Below, one piece after another: positions 38,686 to 50,900 of a stretch of DNA of 64,000 nucleotides. A program made the translations under genes and the position numbers. Below the pieces are notes generated by a model. That model saw nothing but the letters and a program-made list of their open reading frames with translations. It searched no databases and had not been told where the DNA came from. The DNA comes from Cryomorphaceae bacterium (GTDB taxonomy: Bacteria; Bacteroidota; Bacteroidia; Flavobacteriales; UBA7430): assembly GCA_019649675.1 (NCBI GenBank), contig BOWN01000002.1, positions 1 through 64,000 of the forward strand, in the 5' to 3' direction. The stretch's first letter is position 1; each line of letters starts with the position of its first letter.

Positions 38686-39939
38686 TTATAATTGTATAAA
38701 ATCGAATTTGATTGCTAAAAATAAAATGCTAAACACCAACAAATATATAATTCCCAAGACTGATAATATACGCATCAATAAATTAGGTTTTTCTTTAGGA
38801 GTTAAATCATCTGAAAGGACAAGCTTGTAGTTAACCACAGCAATTAAAGGAGCAATTATAAAAGAAATAATTGTCGCTAGATCTACCAATTCTTTAAAGC
38901 TACCTATAAAATGATGAATCACAATAAAAGCACCCAAAAGAACGATACTTAACCAAATTTTATAAGTTTTTATTTTTTTACTAGTGACCTCTAAAAGCAG
39001 TGCTGTAGTCTCAGACATAGCCCTAGAATAACCATCATACACAGTGATACATGTACTAAACATGACTGAAAATGCGGAAACAGAAATAAAATAATAAGCA
39101 CTATTTCCTAAAGTTGATGTAAACATGCCAACAACTTGATTGGCAAATACAGCAGAACTATTAGAAAGATTAGTATCTGATCCATAAAGTAAAAAAGCAC
39201 CTAAAGTTATAAAACAGATTGAAAGCGCAGCAGAAATCCAGTATCCAATATTAAATTCCTTTAAAGTTTCATTCAAGGAAGGAAGGTAATCAGTTTGTTT
39301 TATTCGTTCTAGAGTCCAAATGGAATTCCATGTAGAGAGATCAACAGCAGTGGGCATCCAACCCATCAAAGCAATGATAAAAAATAGATTACTTTTATCA
39401 AATTCAAGAGGCAATACTAATTGCTCCCAACTTACAATTGGCCCATGCCAAAGAGTCATTAAAAAGGCTATAAAAGTCGATACCAATAAAACTGCTCCTA
39501 TTAATTTAATAAGACTATCTAATAAACTAAACTTACCACTGAATAAAATCACCATACATATAGCCATTAACAGAATAGATGCTTCTGAAGGATTTAAAGA
39601 AAGTTGAAAGAGATTGATCATAAGACCTACGCAAACATATGTAACTGCTGCTGCAACGGTAAACATTGATATTAGAGTAATTAAAAGATACAATAGAAGC
39701 ATTCTTTTACCCATTTTATTGTATCCATAAATAAGACTTTTCCCTGTTGCATTCGCATAACGAGAACCATATTCAAAAAAAGGATATTTTAAAATGTTAG
39801 CCATCAATACAAATCCAATAAGTGCAAATCCGTATTTAGCTCCTGCTCTGGTAGACTGAACTAAATGAGACACTCCAATCGCAGTAGTTGCAGAACAATA
39901 TACCTGGACCTAAGGTTTTAAAAATTTAGTAGTAAGCAT
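38686..39939 (-). CDS. Nramp-family divalent metal transporter
   Basis: 'GVSHLVQSTRAGAKYGFALIGFVLMANILKYPFFEYGSRYANATGKSLIYGYNKMGKR', 11-12 TM segments. Confidence 0.85.
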
Positions 39940-39969
39940 GAATTCTTAATTGAATAAAAGTATCAAAAG

Positions 39970-40910
39970 CTAATATTTTTGAAGTTGAGAAATCGTTAAA
40001 TGAAATTCTTGCATGATTTCCTCAACAATTATATGTGCTGGTTTAATATTATTTATAGCTGATGAAATTTGACCAATTTCAAGTTCACCTTCATTAAGGT
40101 TTCCTTCAAACATACCTATTTTAGCTCTTGCTCTGCCTAAGATTTCTTTTAATTCAATTTAGAAGCATTATTGCTATAAGCATCCTGAATTTGATGATAA
40201 AATTTGTTTTTCATAAGTCTAACAGGAGTCAGTTCTTTTAAAGTTAACTCTGTTGCACCTTCATTTGCATCCACAATTGCATTTTTAAAATTAATGTGAG
40301 CAGAAGACTCTGGAGTCACTACAAATCTGGATCCTATTTGAACACCTTCAGCACCCAAAGCAAATGCAGCTGCCATAGCTTTACCAGAACCTATTCCACC
40401 TGCAGCAATAACAGGAATAGATACAGACTCTGTCACCACAGGAATCAAACACATCGTGGTGGTTTCTTCCCTTCCATTATGACCACCAGCCTCAAATCCT
40501 TCAGCAACAATAGCATCAACACCTGCAGCTTCAGATTTCTGAGCAAAAATTTTATTAGATACAACATGAACAACTTTAATTCCATGCTGTTTAAATAGAG
40601 ATGTCCATTTTTGGACTTCCTGCAGAAGTAAAAACAATAGGAATCTTTTCCTCAATAATGGTTTGAACATGCTCTTCGATACTCGGATAAAGCAAAGGTA
40701 AGTTTACAGCAAATGGCTTATTAGTTGCTGCCTTACATTTTTAATTTGCGATTTTAACACTTCTGGATACATTGATCCAGCACCAATAATACCAAGTCCT
40801 CCAGCATTACTTACAGCAGAAGCTAATTCCCAACCACTACACCAAATCATTCCAGCTTGTATTAAAGGAAATTCAATGCCAAATAATTTAGTAACTCTAT
40901 TGTTTATCAT
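39970..40910 (-). CDS. Nitronate monooxygenase / 2-nitropropane dioxygenase-like (frameshifted)
   Basis: 'LFGIEFPLIQAGMIWCSGWELASAVSNAGGLGIIGAGSM', 'GVDAIVAEGFEAGGHNGREETTTMCLIPVVTESVSIPVIAAGGIGSGKAMAAAFALGAEGVQIGSRF'. Confidence 0.92.
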
Positions 40911-41681
40911 CTCCCTTCTCTATAATACTTCTTAATAAAATCAATTTATGAGGATAATCAAGAATACTATCAATGTTGTATAGTCTTAACTTTACCATTT
41001 TCTTCAGTGAGTGTTTCAATAAGATCACCATAGTCATATACTTGTATTTTTCTAGAGATCCATTTGTTGAATAATAAGCCCAATTTCCATCTTTTAAGCC
41101 TTTTTTATAAGCACCCTCAATACTTTTATTTCCATCTATAAAATACTCAATATATGCACCGTGAAGTTGATCCTTGTAATAAAATGCTTTTAAAGAAGGC
41201 TTACCTGAAATAGAATATTTTGACCATTCTCCATTTTTTTCATCTGATTTCCATTCAATCAATTCAGCGATAGAACTATCAGGGTAGAAAACATATTCAG
41301 GACCATCTTTTAAACCATTATTATATTGATCTTGTGAAATAACATACCCACTCTTACTGTAATATTTCCATATGCCATTTTTATTACTCCCATCAAATTT
41401 CCCTTGTGCTTCTATAGCGCCATTAGGTCTATAAATAATGGCATTTGAAATACCCCCAGGTGTTTCATATGTTCGCTCAGAGATAAGCTTACCGTTCTGG
41501 TCATAAAAACGAAAAACACCTACCTCTTTGTCATCCTGAAATGCACCTTCATAACGGGTCGTTCCCCAATCATATTTTTACTCCAAACACCCTGTTTTAA
41601 ACCATTTTTATCTACAACATTCTGAGCACATAAAAACAAGGTGTTCAAAAAAACGAATCCAATTAAAAGTCTTTTGTTCAT
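40897..41681 (-). CDS. YwqK/MORN-like repeat secreted protein (frameshifted)
   Basis: Signal peptide 'MNKRLLIGFVFLNTLFLCAQN', 'DKNGLKQGVWSK', 'IEYFIDGNKSIEGAYKKGLKDGNWAYYSTNG'. Confidence 0.75.
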
Positions 41682-41702
41682 ATTATAATTTTTAAAGTAC
41701 TA

Positions 41703-44700
41703 TTAATGCTGAACGGTTATTTTTTTAACCATTTGATGTATTCCATCATTAATTTCAACAAAATACAATCCTTCTGCATAGCCATTTGTAGCTATATTAA
41801 TATTGGATGCATATCCTTAGGCTTTTCAAAAATAAGTTTTCCTTGTACATCATAAACTTTAACCTCAAACTGTTTACACCACTCACCAGTCAAACGTATA
41901 GAAAAATAATTGTTTGAAGGATTAGGGAAAATTTGAGCGAAAACATTTTCTTGAACTTCATCAATAGAAATACCATAATGATCATAAACCATAGTATGTG
42001 TCTCATCGCAAGAATAATTTGAAGGGCTAAAAACTTGAGAATCTCCATAAACACAAGCCCTATTATTAATCTCATAACGATCAATAATTCTTACATCGTC
42101 AACAGTCCATCCTTCTACGACCTCTGTTTCTTGATTTCCTCATCAGCAACAAAAGTAAATCTAATTATAACAGACTCACCGATATATGGAGAAAGATCTA
42201 CAAGAGTGTTGACGAACCCATTACTATTTCCCCAATAAGAATCCTTACCACCAAGCGGAGGAGAACCTTGAGAAACCCTCTGTAATGACCTCTAATAATG
42301 TGAGGCCCTAAATCTTCAAAATTTGACTCATCGGTAGAAATAGAAATATAACCACCATCAAAAGCTGGTTCAGTAATATATTTATGCCAAAAGCTTAATG
42401 TTGGCGAGTCTCCAGAAACCACAAATGGTTCAAGTTCTAATAAGGCTTCATAACGATCTTCAAGGTTTTCAGCAACCAAGCTTTGTCACCACTTCGGCTA
42501 CTGGTGCATCTAATTCCCAAACAAATCCTTCTTCGGAAAGACTAATCCAATAATCATCACCATCTTCCATATCATCCTCAAATAAAATTTCACTATAAAA
42601 ATTTTCATCAATTAATACCGAATAAGTACAATCTTATTTTCACCACTTGATAAATTTCCTAAAGAAAAGTTAAACATCTCCATCAACATCCAAATCACAT
42701 GACTGATGATGAAGCTACATACGAAATATTCTGATTGAGAGTATCTTTAACAAACACATCAGTTATTTGATTGTCAGTATGATTTTGAACTGTTAAAGTA
42801 AATGTTAGTTCATCTCCTGCTTTGGCATCAGCATTTGCTGTTTTTTGAACTTTTAATTCTTTAACACATTCAGGTAAAATATCAAAAGCTTCTTGTCCAT
42901 CACCTCTACTAATAGCAGTACCACCATCTGCACTAAAACCAATTCCTCTTCGTGCAAAAGTTTCCCAGATTAAACAATTATTTTGACCTTCATAAAGTAA
43001 CTCATCAGCACCAAAATACTCTCTCGAATATCTATAAAAGTAGCACCACAAGCTTGTAATTTAAGCCCATCAATAACCAATTGCATTACCATATTATTTC
43101 CACCTGTACCATTATATCGATCTGTATCATAACCATATAAATCAACAAAATTCCAATACAAATCCCATAAAACTGTAGCTAGACAGAGCCAACTCCGTGT
43201 GGAACAGATTCTGTAATAATATAATCATAGGTCATAGGATTAATATCCATATCTCTACTGTAAGGATAAGAACGAATACCTCTTCCATCATTTTGTTCTG
43301 CAGAAACATAGGTACCAATACCATGAGGTTCTTCACCGTTATCATCAATGGTATTAGTCATCATTAAAGCAAAAAAGTCACTCCAGCCTTCTCCAGCTTG
43401 TTCATCACCATATAAACAATTTGAACCGGTAAGTCTTGTAGATATGCCATGACCATACTCATGCGCAATTATTCCATTGTCAAAATCGCCATCTAAATAA
43501 TCTGGACCAGGAGGTGAATTATTGACAAAAGTAGCATTAACAACCCATCGAAGCAAATTATCTCTCAATAATTCACCATCTAATTTACCCATAAACACAG
43601 AAGGAATAGTTACATCTGCACCAACTGCTCCAGCAGCCATATTTACAATACCTCCAACATTGTTATAAATAATAACCGCTACAGCTCCAGCATTTTGAGC
43701 ATTTAAAGATTTCATACCAAATTCACATGTACCTCCTACTTACAAGAGCAATTTTACCTGTTAAGTCATTAATGAGTTCACCACAACCTTCTTGTCCCCA
43801 AGTTGAACCATCATCAACATGTTCTATATCAGCTGTAATAGGGTCAGAGGTAATTTGACCACCCCAATCTCCAGCAGGACTTACTTCATAATTACCAGCA
43901 AGTTCTTCAGGACTATTTACAGTAAATAAATCAAATGGATTTTCAGGTTTATTCCAAATATACATTTGCATAACTGGGTTATTTCCATCACTTGGCGTGT
44001 AAAAATTTGCATTATTTAGCGCAATATTAGTTCCTACACCACTAGAATCTTGGGCTTGTGCATAAACATAATCTCCCTGCAAGCCCACCTTGAGTGTTTT
44101 GATTCATCATAATGAAAAGGATTGAAAATTTCCAGCGCAGGATCAAAACCATAATGATACCATACATCATGCATCATATTAGACATATAAAAAAGATTCA
44201 CTGTTGCTGCATCAAGGTTCTGATCAGGTTCAGCATAGGATCAAAGGAAATCAAAATAGAGTTCAGAGCCACCGTCAGGTTCGGAAAACCAGGCGTTGGA
44301 GACCAGTATCATTCAGATCGGCATAGCATGTACATTTTTCCTCTAGTAATCGTGTATTCAATATTAGGATCACCGTTAATATCATGCCATCCAAAAGGAG
44401 AAGCATCTGTATTATGAGGATCTACTTCTAAAGATCGGTCTCCATGAGATGGACTTTCAATTGGTACAGCAAATACATTGTATGTTCCAGCTCCCATACT
44501 TGATGAAAAGAAAATTCGTCTTCTCAAGAAGTTGTGTTACATGATTATGTTCACAATCACTTTTTGCAGAAAAAGAACAATGTTGTACCCAATTATATTT
44601 ACGTAAAAGCTCACCTGATTGTGCATCAATAAGTACATTCCAACAATCTGTAGCATCTTTTTCATAAATTGTTAAATCCCAAACCCTTTTAATTGATCAC

Positions 44701-45189
44701 CTACATGAAAATAAGATGCCTTTACAGGAATTGCATCAAGAGAAAAATCAGCTGAAAAAGAGATGTAGAAGCAATCTTTTTAGAAAGTCTATTAGGTTTT
44801 GAATAATCTATATCCAATGCATTACAAGCATATTGAATAGCTTGTATATCAGTAAGTTGGACTCAGACTGAATATTTAAGACTAGTTCAAATCTTTAACA
44901 AAGGTGTTTTGTGTAATTATCCATGATTTATCTTTATGAAAATGCAGTCTAATTTCCGCTTTATGAATGGATATACCTTGATACTGTTGCTGCAAAAAAC
45001 ATGAGTAAGAGCTGTTTTTCACTATAATACTCTCTATAAATATGATAATCTAAAATATCATCTTTGACTTAAGTTGAGTTCACTTAAATGATGTTGTAAA
45101 TATATTTCTACTTGCTCATTAGCATTAAAATCTTGGGCAAAAATAAAAAATGGGTCAAAAAAAATGACAATTAATTTGATAACTTTCAT
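41703..45189 (-). CDS. M36 (fungalysin-like) metalloprotease with PA insert and T9SS sorting domain (frameshifted)
   Basis: 'YLDGDFDNGIIAHEYGHGISTRLTGSNCL...GEGWSDFFALMMT', PA-like 'LNAQNAGAVAVIIYNNVGGIVNMAAG', DUF11-like 'KTANADAKAGDELTFTLTVQNHTDNQITDVFVKDTL', C-term 'QIFPNPSNNYFSIRL...VKVYDVQGKLIFEK'. Confidence 0.9.
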
Positions 45190-45233
45190 TAATGTAGTTT
45201 TAATTTAACAAAAGCTAATTTACAAAATATACC

Positions 45234-46345
45234 TTAGTCAGATTTAATGATTTTAGAAGCCATATTTGACCAAGAATATTTTTTCCTTCTCGATTTTTAC
45301 ATTTTCAATAAAATTTAATTCTCTATTGTGAGAATAAAAATCATTTACAGCCTCTGCTATAGCATTAGAATCAACATCAACAACATACCCAACTTTTTGT
45401 GAGGCACAATTTCAGGAAGTCCGCCAACATTTGTAACCAATATAGGTTTATTAAAATGGTATGCAATTTGAGCCACACCACTTTGTGTAGCAGATTTATA
45501 TGGTTGAACCACCAGATCGCAGGCTGAGAAAATAAATTAACTTTATTTTCTGGAATAAAATCTGAGAAAAATGCACTTTATTCTCAATTCCTAATTTAGA
45601 TACTTGAACTTTATATTCAGCATATAATCATAAAATTCACCTGCTACAATAAGCTCAACGTTTTCAGGAAATTTGGCAATGCATTAAGTAACAAATCTAA
45701 TCCTTTATATTTTCTAATGAAACCGAAAAAAAGAGGTATTTTTAGAAATATCAAGACTTAAAATATTGATAGCTTGACTCTTATAATTAAGTAACCAAAA
45801 TGATCGTATACTGGATGGGTGATAATCTACCTTAGGATTCTTTATGAAATTAGAAATATCATTTCCTACTGATCTGGACATGACTAAGAATCGATGGTTG
45901 GATTTTAAAAAATAACGCGTAAGTAAACGGTCACCAAATCTTTTTCATGAGGGATTACATTATCGCATAAAGCAAGAAAGATCTGTATTATTTTTAAACC
46001 GAAATAATCTAAGAATAGTTCCCAAAGCAATTCCAATAAAGGGAACCCAAAATCTTGTAATTATAAGATCAGGTTGTTGTTTTTTAAGCCAAAAAGCCAC
46101 TTTAATCCAGGATAATGGATTAATAGAATTGATTTTAGAATAAATAAATAATTTAGGCTTATTTCCATTGGTATCGAACTGGGTTTTACCTGGAAATAAT
46201 AATGATGGATATTGTAAAGAAAATGAAAGCATTTTGACCTCACAACCTAATTCTTGTAATGCCAGTCCTAAAGAATGATTACTATCTGCAATTCCGCCAC
46301 GAAGAGGAAATGAGGGCCAATAATTATTACTTTCTTAGTAATCAA
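45234..46345 (-). CDS. Glycosyltransferase, group 1 family (frameshifted)
   Basis: 'KKVIIIGPHFPLRGGIADSNHSLGLALQELGCEVKMLSFSLQYPSLLFPGKTQ', C-term 'WSNMASKIIKSD'. Confidence 0.8.
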
Positions 46346-47299
46346 GAATCAATATTTAATCGGTCTTCAATAACGTAATGATTACGCTCTGAACTTGAGC
46401 GTGAAATCAACTCTGCTATAAAACCAGTCATAAATAATTGAACACCAATAATCATGCATAAAATACCTAAATAGAACAAGGTCTATCAGTCATATTGTAT
46501 TCAAGCCAGATAAATTTAGCAAAAACTAGGAAGCAGCTATTCCAAAACCGGCAGTAAAAAAACCTACACCAATTAAACCAAACAAATGCATTGGTTTTTC
46601 CAAACTTGGACATAAACATCACAGTTAATAAAATCTAAAAATCCATTAATAAAACGTTCCATGCCAAATTTGGTTGCACCATATTTTCTTTCTTGGTGTT
46701 GAACTACTTTTTCGCAAATTTTAGGATAACCAGCAGATTTGGATAAAACAGGGATGTATCTGTGCATTTCTCCATATACTTCAATACTTTTTACAACTTC
46801 ATGTGATATGCCTTTAAACCACAGTTAAAATCCTTTAAATTTATACCTGACAACATTCTGGTGACAAAATTGAATAATTTTGTAGGAATGGTTTTAGATA
46901 AAGGGATCATATCTTTTTCCCTTTATCCAGAAACAAGATGATAACCATCCTTTTTATCATGTTATAAAGTTCTGGTATTTCTTCTGGACTATCTTGTAAA
47001 TCAGCATCCATAGTAATTACAACATCACCTTGAGCTTCCTTAAAAGCAACAAATCAAAGCAGCAGACTTACCATAATTTCTACGAAATTTAATTCCTTTA
47101 ACTTCATTATTATCTTTAGCCAATTGTTCTATAATTTCCCATGAATTATCAGTACTTCCATCGTCAACAAAAAAAACTTCATGGAAAAAAAAGATACTTA
47201 GCATCACTTTGAAATCCAAGAATACAACTCTGGCAACGATTCTGATTCGTTATAAAGGGGTATACATATTGATAATTGTAAATTATCCACTTTATTCAT
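46342..47299 (-). CDS. Glycosyltransferase family 2 (DPM-like, frameshifted)
   Basis: '[17 protein letters not shown]', '[19 protein letters not shown]', '[23 protein letters not shown]', '[23 protein letters not shown]' read across frames. Confidence 0.88.
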
Positions 47300-47816
47300 T
47301 AATAAATTCATTATTTTTCTTGGTAACGGCAGCCACAATCAACCCAAATAAGGTATATCCAACAATTTGTAACCAAATCCTTTTAACATATTCATTGGTG
47401 AGAAATTAGCTTCAGATTCCATCATTTCAATAGCACTAGATATTTGCTCATCAGACATGCCAAACGCTTCAATTGAATCACGCAGTGTTATTGTATATCG
47501 AGTAATTCTGATGAAAATTCAGGATCAATGATATTGAACAATAAAATATTAAAGACCAATAGAATAAAACCTGAAGCAATTAAAATTCCGTACATATACT
47601 AAAAGCGGATCTAAAATCAATATAACCATCTTGACTTTTTTTATAATGCAATAAGTAGTAAATAGGAAAAATTGCAGCCAATAATAATGCGGCATAACTT
47701 ACATAATATTTACAAAAGTTCTGCTCCAAAAGGTACTTAATAATATCTATACCCACATATATTCCACCGAGTACCAATCCATTTTTAAGGATGTATTGTT
47801 TTATTTCTTCTGACAT
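47293..47816 (-). CDS. DUF4199-like small membrane protein (frameshifted)
   Basis: 'QYILKNGLVLGGIYVGIDIIKYLL...YYLLHYKKSQDGYIDFRSAF' DUF4199 pattern; adjacent to GT2 as is typical. Confidence 0.75.
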
Positions 47817-47883
47817 CTTTTAATAAAATTATTTAAAACAAAGATAATAATCTATATATGAGTGGCAAATTTAAATATTAGGT

Positions 47884-47912
47884 AAAAAAGCCTCCGCAAG
47901 CGGAGGCTTTTA
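47884..47912 (-). terminator. Rho-independent terminator of giant surface gene 1
   Basis: AAAAAGCCTCCG-CAAG-CGGAGGCTTTTA perfect stem just after the stop at 47925. Confidence 0.88.
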
Positions 47913-47924
47913 TTATAGAGTTAG

Positions 47925-50900
47925 TTATCTAACAATTTTCTTCTCTACAGTTCCATCATTGTATAAATACAATACAACTTCTCCTTTGAATTGTTCGTCA
48001 ACATTCACTTCCTGACCTAACATATTAACAACTTTCACAAGTGTTCTAATGTCATTAGGGTGAATATCAACTTCCATTTCAATTGCCCATGCAGGAACTG
48101 TTGGAGTCATTTCAATACGCTGACCGTCAACATTTGGCCAAGTATACTGATCAATTGGAGCAGTGGTTTTCATTTGGTAACCTTGTCCAGGAACAAAATC
48201 TCCAATACCATTAAATCGAACTCTGGCCAATATACTTGTGCAGCATTATTTTTAATGATTTCAATATCACCAACTATATCAGCTACAGTAGCAGCAACAT
48301 CTTGTCCAAATGGAAGTGTATAACCTACAATGTTCCATCCTTCAAGAATATCAATATATATTGGATCACAAGAACCACTACCTGCATTTGCTAAGGCTTC
48401 ATCTAATAAAGCCTGTAATTCTGCTAACTCAGCAGCATGATCAGCAGCAACAGTTGCAGCTAATTCTTCTGCAGCAGCTACTGCAGCATTAACTGCAGCA
48501 TCTACATCAGCTTGAGACACACCATCTTCTGGAGTTACAGAAGCAGCACCATCTGCAAAGGCAGCAGCAGCTCATCATCAGTTATCAGAAGTAATATCTA
48601 CTGAAGCAGCACCATCTGCATAACCTCAGTACAGCTATTATCAGTAATGCACTGAAGCAGCACCTGCACCTACACAGTAAAAAGCCTCATCAGCACAGCT
48701 TGGTTATCTGATGTAATGTCTACTGAAGCAGCACCAGTCCTGCGTAACGCAGCGAGCTCACATCAGCATTATCGAAGTAATATCTCACTGAAGCAGCACC
48801 ATCTGCAAGCAGCAGCAGCACATCTGCATTATCTGAGTAATATCTACTGAAGCAGCACCATGCTGCTGCAGCAGCAGCTACATCTCATTATCTGAGTAAT
48901 ATCTACTGAAGCGGCACCTGCACCGTAACCATCACCGTAACCCCATCCGTAAGCCTCATCAGCTACAGCTTGGTTATCTGATGTAATGTCTACTGAAGCA
49001 GCACCATCTGCAAAGGCAGAATCAGCTACAGCTGGTTATCTGATGTAATATCTACTGATGCGCACCATCGCGCTACCTGCACGTAACCATCACCATAACC
49101 CCATCCGTAAGCCTCATCAGCTACAGCTTGGTTATCTAAAGTAATGTCTACTGAAGCAGCACCATTTGCAAAGGCAGAATCAGCTACAGTTTGGGTTATC
49201 TAAAGTAATATCTACTGAAGCGGCACCATCTGCCTACCTGCACCGTAACCTCACCTAACCCCATCCGTAAGCCTCATCAGCTACAGCTTGGTTATCTAAA
49301 GTAATTCTACTGAGCAGCACCCCCAAAGACCTTGTTCATATGCTTCAAGTCTTCAGTAGCACAATCAACAGGGAATTCACATAAACCATCTTCAACGTTA
49401 GCATCTGGATTAAAGTTAGTGCATTCTCATCTGTACAACCGGTAAATCTAAGTACAAGAACCATCATCAACATTTGCATCTGCATTAAAGTTGTTTGCAG
49501 ATCATCGTAATTCCAGGAACATCAACTGGTCAGGGACATAATGGATATGAAAAAAGTGCTTTTTCATTAGTTCCTGCTCCATCAGTAAAATTTTACACCA
49601 CCAAAAGACCAAGTTCCTCCCATTACTGAAAGCCCATGAATCCATGTACTCCCAGTTTTGGGCCGTACCTCAGTATCGATTCACCAAATGTTTCGATTAC
49701 AGTTTCACCTTCGAATAACTCAAAAACATCATCACCGTTTTGAAAACTGAACTACCAGCTTGAGTACATGCTCAAATTCAGACATACAGTCACCAAAGTA
49801 AGAGGACATTGCACAATACTTCTAGCGAGTAAGATGTCATCACCAGCAGATACTGACATAGAAGGAAGAGCTTCTTCCATACCTCAGTTCCACCACCTTA
49901 TTGGCAACACCTATTCCAAATACACTTAAATCAGCAATATCAGAATTAGCAACTAAATGATTGCTTTACCAGCTGATCCTGATATAGAAAGATCTAATAC
50001 ACCTTGTAAACTAAGGGCAAAAGTTAATACAGGTGGGTATGAACAAGAACCATCATCTACATTTGCATCAACATTTAGTTATCTGCATTTACATCTGTAC
50101 AACCTAGTACATCGTAAGTACAAGAACCATCATCTACATTTGATCCATTGAAGTTATTTGCAGCTGAATCTGTACAACCGGTACATCAAATAACATTCCA
50201 AATTCACCATCTGCGTTGCCCTTCGCAAGTACGCACCTGAAGCATCTGTAATTGACCAACTGTTCTCATGGCCATGAAACTGTTGCTTCATAATCTACTG
50301 TATTACATGCTGATAAATCAACACAACAAAAGTTGCTGAAGAAGAAACCAGAGTTAGTAGCTGTTACACCACCTACTGTTACTGATCCACCACCTCTCCG
50401 TATGAATCGAACATGTTGATTGTAACGCATCTCCTGATAAACAGTTTCCATCACAGTCAAACCTTCAGCAGCAAATGTACAAGACCATATCTTTTTGCAC
50501 TGCTATAGTTACAGCTTAGCACAGTACATCCTGCAACAAACCCCAAAAATCTCCAAATAATTTTTTAGTACCTGAACCCGCCAAGATCCCGGAAAGATCC
50601 AACCAAAAAAGAAACCAAGATGTTTCCCCTTCCCATCACCCCCGGTTTTCCCTGAAATTAAATAAAATCCTGAAATCAAAACATCCCGAAATGGGGCACC
50701 AAATGTAATACACCTGATTCTAAACTGAAATGTTTCCCCCATTTACCATATGAAACCACGCCCCTGGGAATAACACCTGATAAACAGTTTCCTTCACAGT
50801 CCAAACCTTCTTCAGCATAAGTACAGAACCATTATCTTTTTGCGGCATCGTAGTTACATGCTGAAACATCCATACATCCTTTTACTAAGCGTACTCACAT

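Noticed and set aside
39320-39607. Plus-strand 95-aa ORF within the Nramp gene
   Set aside because: Antisense to a long, convincing transporter ORF.
48540-49312. Possible CRISPR array from regularly spaced short repeats
   Set aside because: Units are protein-coding in phase with the minus-strand frame, repeats are imperfect, and the 'spacers' are repeats themselves; no cas genes nearby.
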